Shown here piece by piece: positions 60,813 to 64,000 of a DNA stretch of 64,000 bases (the first letter of the stretch is position 1; every line of letters begins with the position of its first letter). Location: positions 10,076,284-10,140,283 of the forward strand of contig NC_134526.1 in the NCBI RefSeq assembly GCF_027942865.1, given 5' to 3'. The position numbers were made by a program, and so were the translations under genes. The notes below the pieces were generated by a model. That model made no database searches, had not been told where the DNA came from, and saw nothing but the letters and a program-made list of their open reading frames with translations. This DNA comes from Odontesthes bonariensis. Lineage: Eukaryota > Chordata > Actinopteri > Atheriniformes > Atherinopsidae.

Positions 60813-61772
60813 GATAACAGCAGCTTACAAAAGTCAGCTATTCAGCGGCACAAAATGTTTTTCAGGGTTTGATCTTTTATGTCTTCAGTTCAAACTTAGA
60901 AATATTAGTCCATCCATTAATATACACTGGCTTAATTGCCATATAATCATTATGCAGATATTTAGAAATTATTCTAAACCCTGTATTGCTCAAATAGCTC
61001 AAAACATCACGTCTTATCAGTTTAATTTTTTTTCAGTTGCAGTTTTATTGAGTTTTATTTGTCATGCTGTCAGGTATATTCACTACTTTCCTTTTTTTAA
61101 ACTCAATTTGCTATTATTGAGATCTGTTCTACACTTGCAGGTTGCGGGCTCTTGCGAGATCACGGCACCGATGAGCTCTAGCAGTTTAAAATGTAGAGAC
61201 AGTCTAACCGTGAATGAGTCTGAAAAAATTTACAAAATGAGACCTAAAAACAAATAAATAAATACATACATTTCCACATAAATCATAGTCTCTTGCTCCT
61301 TATGAATATGTAAGCCTTGCCTTTTGTTTCTGTAACCAGTTGTCACCACTGGGTGACGCTATGTGCTTTTGTGCTCACACCATACATGTCAAGAATAGAC
61401 ACTGATGTAATTTGCTATAAAACAGTTCTGAAAATGTCAATAAGTTGTCGTCATGGCAATGTGTTCCTGCGTATCTGATAGCACAAATTAATATCAATAT
61501 TCAAATAATTGTACACTGAAAGCTGGAGTGTGTGCTCTATGATACGCTGGGTTACTTCAGTTATTGTTGACCAGTTTAAAGCCACCACTATTATTATATT
61601 AAATACTTTAACGTGACTCTTTGTACAATATACTATTTGGCTTGTGCAAATACGGTTTCTACAAATGCATTTAGCTAAAGAAAAAGAAGCAAATTGTTAC
61701 TTTGCACGACAATTCTTTAAAGCAACAACAAACCTGTCATAATCACACAGTAATTCATCAATATCTATGTCA
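60813..61772. other. Short intergenic gap and probable kcnh4 3' UTR
   Basis: Two AATAAA hexamers on the minus strand (61044-61049 and 61054-61059) lie about 715 nt after the channel stop codon, so most of this stretch is probably 3' UTR. The kcnh4 poly(A) site would then lie only about 230 bp from the rab5c promoter. A weak CTCF-like motif, CCACTGGGTGACGCT, lies at 61346-61360. Confidence 0.45.
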
Positions 61773-63880
61773 TCAGTGTAGATATTCTTCTGTGTCCAGA
61801 TTGCCGTCCCTTGCACCATGAAATTCAATATTGTCCACCCTCTCTTGGTGGAGTGAACCCTGACAGTTTCTGTTTGATACCTGCTCCAGCAGAGAACACG
61901 CAGAGTCCTGTGAGTGGTTCGTGGGACTGGATCCTACCAAGTCATTTTGTCTAAGGCCTCTGGTAAAACTTTGTTGGCCTTGATTGTGCCCTGTGCACAC
62001 CGTAGTGCAGATTTCTGGAGGCGCCAGTGAACTGATGACCGTGTGACACTGTGACTGGCCAGTAGGAGCAATGGTCGAATGGATGGGTGTCTGGGACCTG
62101 GTTAAATTTTGTGTGACATCAAAAGTGGTTTGAACACTGAATGGTGGATGAAAGTGACCACAATTTACTGTCGAACATTTGGGAGGTGAGCTGTGTTTTG
62201 TGGGTATGGGTGCATTGTAGCCCACCTGCGGGGCCTGACAAACAACTGGGAAGCTACTGAAGGCTGAACTGATGCTAAGGAGGGATGGGCCTACCTGAGC
62301 ATGAGGGTGGGTTATGTAAGGAGGGCTTGGAGCGGCCCTTGGGGTTGGAAAGGGGCCATACTGGCTCTGTAGCCTTTGAGCTGTGGTTCCTTCTGTGTCA
62401 GAGCAGCACAGGTGTGAACAGGTTGATCCGGAGCTTGATGAGTGCAGCAATGTGGGACTTGTGCTGTGAGCAGGTGCTCCACTGCAGCTCCATGCATTTC
62501 TACCAGGGTGGCTAATTGTTTCATGATGGAGGAGCAATTCAGGTGATGTATTTAAAGGGACATTAGGCTGCCAGCAGCAAGAATTTCTCACACTGGGAGA
62601 GCTATGGTAGAGCATGGTCATATGAGACTGCATCAAATGCATGACGTCATGGAGCTCCTTAGCCAGGTTAGACACTTCCTCATTCAAGTTGGTCACCTGA
62701 GAAGAAAAAAAAAGGAAAGTTTACTACATGTCTGTTAAAAGCTTTATCTGGGCATTGATTAAACCCCTAAAAACTAACTTTTACTGATCAAAATAGCTTA
62801 TCTAGAAGTTTTGTTCCCCCTAAAAATAAACCCTTTATGCATTAAAATGTGTTATGACACTCCACATTCAAGGTTTTCTTTAGAATATCTTTAGTGTTCA
62901 TTCAGTTCATTCAACATTATTGAATTTGTAAATTAGTCACGTCTCATCTCTGGATCTAAAACCTCCTTCTCTCCTGCTACAAGAAGAGAGGCAGAGTGTT
63001 GCTTCAAACTGCCAAAGTTATTCTCTTTGTCAAGCAGGAGATGAAACCCCGGAGCTTTATTCATAAATCAAGAGGTTCTGGAACACAGAGGAAGAAAGTA
63101 CTGCCTTCTTCTGTGTTACGGATCAAAAATACCCACAATGCCTGCAGCACATTTCGCAACACATCAGAGCTGGCTGTTAAATCTTAACAAAACAGTCATC
63201 ACAAACAAGGCATTTAGATGGATTAAAACTTGCTGGGAGGGTTGTAAGGCATTCATACAAAAATGTGTATCTATCTTTCTCCCTGTGATACATGCAGGGC
63301 CACACAGTCCATACGGAGAACAGGTGAAACACACATGAAGGCCTACCGGTGAAACAGCTGAAAATGAAATGAGTGCTCACAGATAACACGTGTCTACACT
63401 TGACCATTTTAGCTGATAATTAATTGATATGACATAATCATAATCTGTTGCTAAAGACTAATATTAGATTAAACTTGATCCTGAAATCACCATCAAGCAA
63501 ATATATGTGGTGGGAAACTAAGTTAAAATCTTGATCATCACCAGAGGCGGTTATCCATATAATCCATAAAACTCTTAAGTAATAACAGAGACAATTTAAA
63601 AGAAAATGTGGCAGGTTCATTCGCTATAGAATATATTATTTAACGAAAACCTGTTGCACAACCTATGTGACGCTTTACATATTATTTGTATAAGGAACTG
63701 GGTACCGTTGGAGCTAGATATGCCCAGGGTTTAAGAAGCTAAAATTAAATACATGATTAAATACATTTGGATAAATAAATGCATTTCTTAAAAAAAGTTT
63801 CACCTCTTTGTTCAGTTTGCTGATGTTCTGTCTCGCTTCTTCTGTCTCCAAAAGCAGATTAGCGCTCACCTGCAACTGGT
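61773..63880 (-). CDS. kcnh4: ELK-type voltage-gated potassium channel C-terminus (KCNH4-like), partial
   Basis: The last two coding exons of a KCNH channel: 63880-63804 (77 nt) and 62696-61773 (307 codons to TGA). The upstream exons, with the PAS domain, six membrane segments, pore and cyclic-nucleotide-binding homology domain, lie beyond the right edge. The two exons join in phase (AAAGAG/GTGACC) and together encode a coiled coil, NISKLNKE running into VTNLNEEVSNLAKELHDVM, like the C-terminal coil of ELK channels. After it comes a long Ser/His/Pro/Gln/Thr-rich tail with no fold visible, ending EEYLH. The ID rests on this coil and on the place next to RAB5C, where KCNH4 sits in human. KCNH3 or KCNH8 cannot be excluded by the tail alone. 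Intron 62697-63803 holds nothing recognisable. Confidence 0.65.
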
Positions 63881-64000
63881 CTGAAAGAGGTTAAAAAAGT
63901 TAAAGACAGCTGATCAGGGTGTACCTTCTTTATTATTTACAACTCATGAATCAAAAGGGTTAAACATACTGGCTGAGCACAAAACAAGGAAAAAGAGTCA

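Overview
The window looks like teleost fish nuclear DNA. It has intron-rich genes with GT-AG splice sites, moderate AT richness, and fish-type DNA transposons and LINE debris. Four vertebrate genes are recognisable, all on the minus strand. From right to left they are the C-terminal part of a KCNH4-like (ELK) potassium channel (61.8-63.9 kb, running off the right edge), rab5c (51.0-54.5 kb, with a probable non-coding first exon at 60.7 kb), kat2a/GCN5 (39.9-48.8 kb) and dhx58/LGP2 (32.3-36.2 kb). This order matches the KCNH4-RAB5C-KAT2A-DHX58 block I recall from human chromosome 17q21, so it appears to be an ancient syntenic block. I rebuilt the coding exons by hand: dhx58 has 11 coding exons (682 aa), kat2a has 18 (813 aa) and rab5c has 5 (220 aa). 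All exon phases are consistent from start to stop in these three genes.

The left half (about 1-31.6 kb) is gene-poor. Human ZNF385C sits beside DHX58, so this could be its fish counterpart's intron or flank, but I could not find a C2H2 exon. I can offer only weak transcript candidates on the minus strand: a pair of exon-like blocks at 11.8-12.16 kb and a terminal-exon-like block at 6.17-6.30 kb. The region also holds a 391-bp non-autonomous DNA element with a 5-bp target duplication (1.7-2.1 kb), a LINE reverse-transcriptase remnant (14.4-14.7 kb) and a perfect 26-bp-arm AT palindrome (18.5 kb).

The genes do not form a pathway. DHX58 is a cytosolic double-stranded-RNA sensor of the RIG-I-like family. 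KAT2A is the SAGA/ATAC histone acetyltransferase. RAB5C is the early endosome GTPase. KCNH4 is a voltage-gated potassium channel. The clearest regulatory signal is a canonical ISRE about 280 bp upstream of the dhx58 start codon, fitting interferon induction. Mobile elements have landed in introns: an internally deleted Harbinger element lies 11 bases from the dhx58 exon 5 splice donor, and a palindromic hAT MITE is nested inside a TTAA-flanked element in kat2a intron 9.

I see no operon, CRISPR array, prokaryotic system or clearly new gene system. The most unusual items are the nested MITEs, which carry repeated GGGTCA inverted repeats, the Harbinger insertion at a splice site, and the RIG-I-like cysteine spacing in the LGP2 zinc site.
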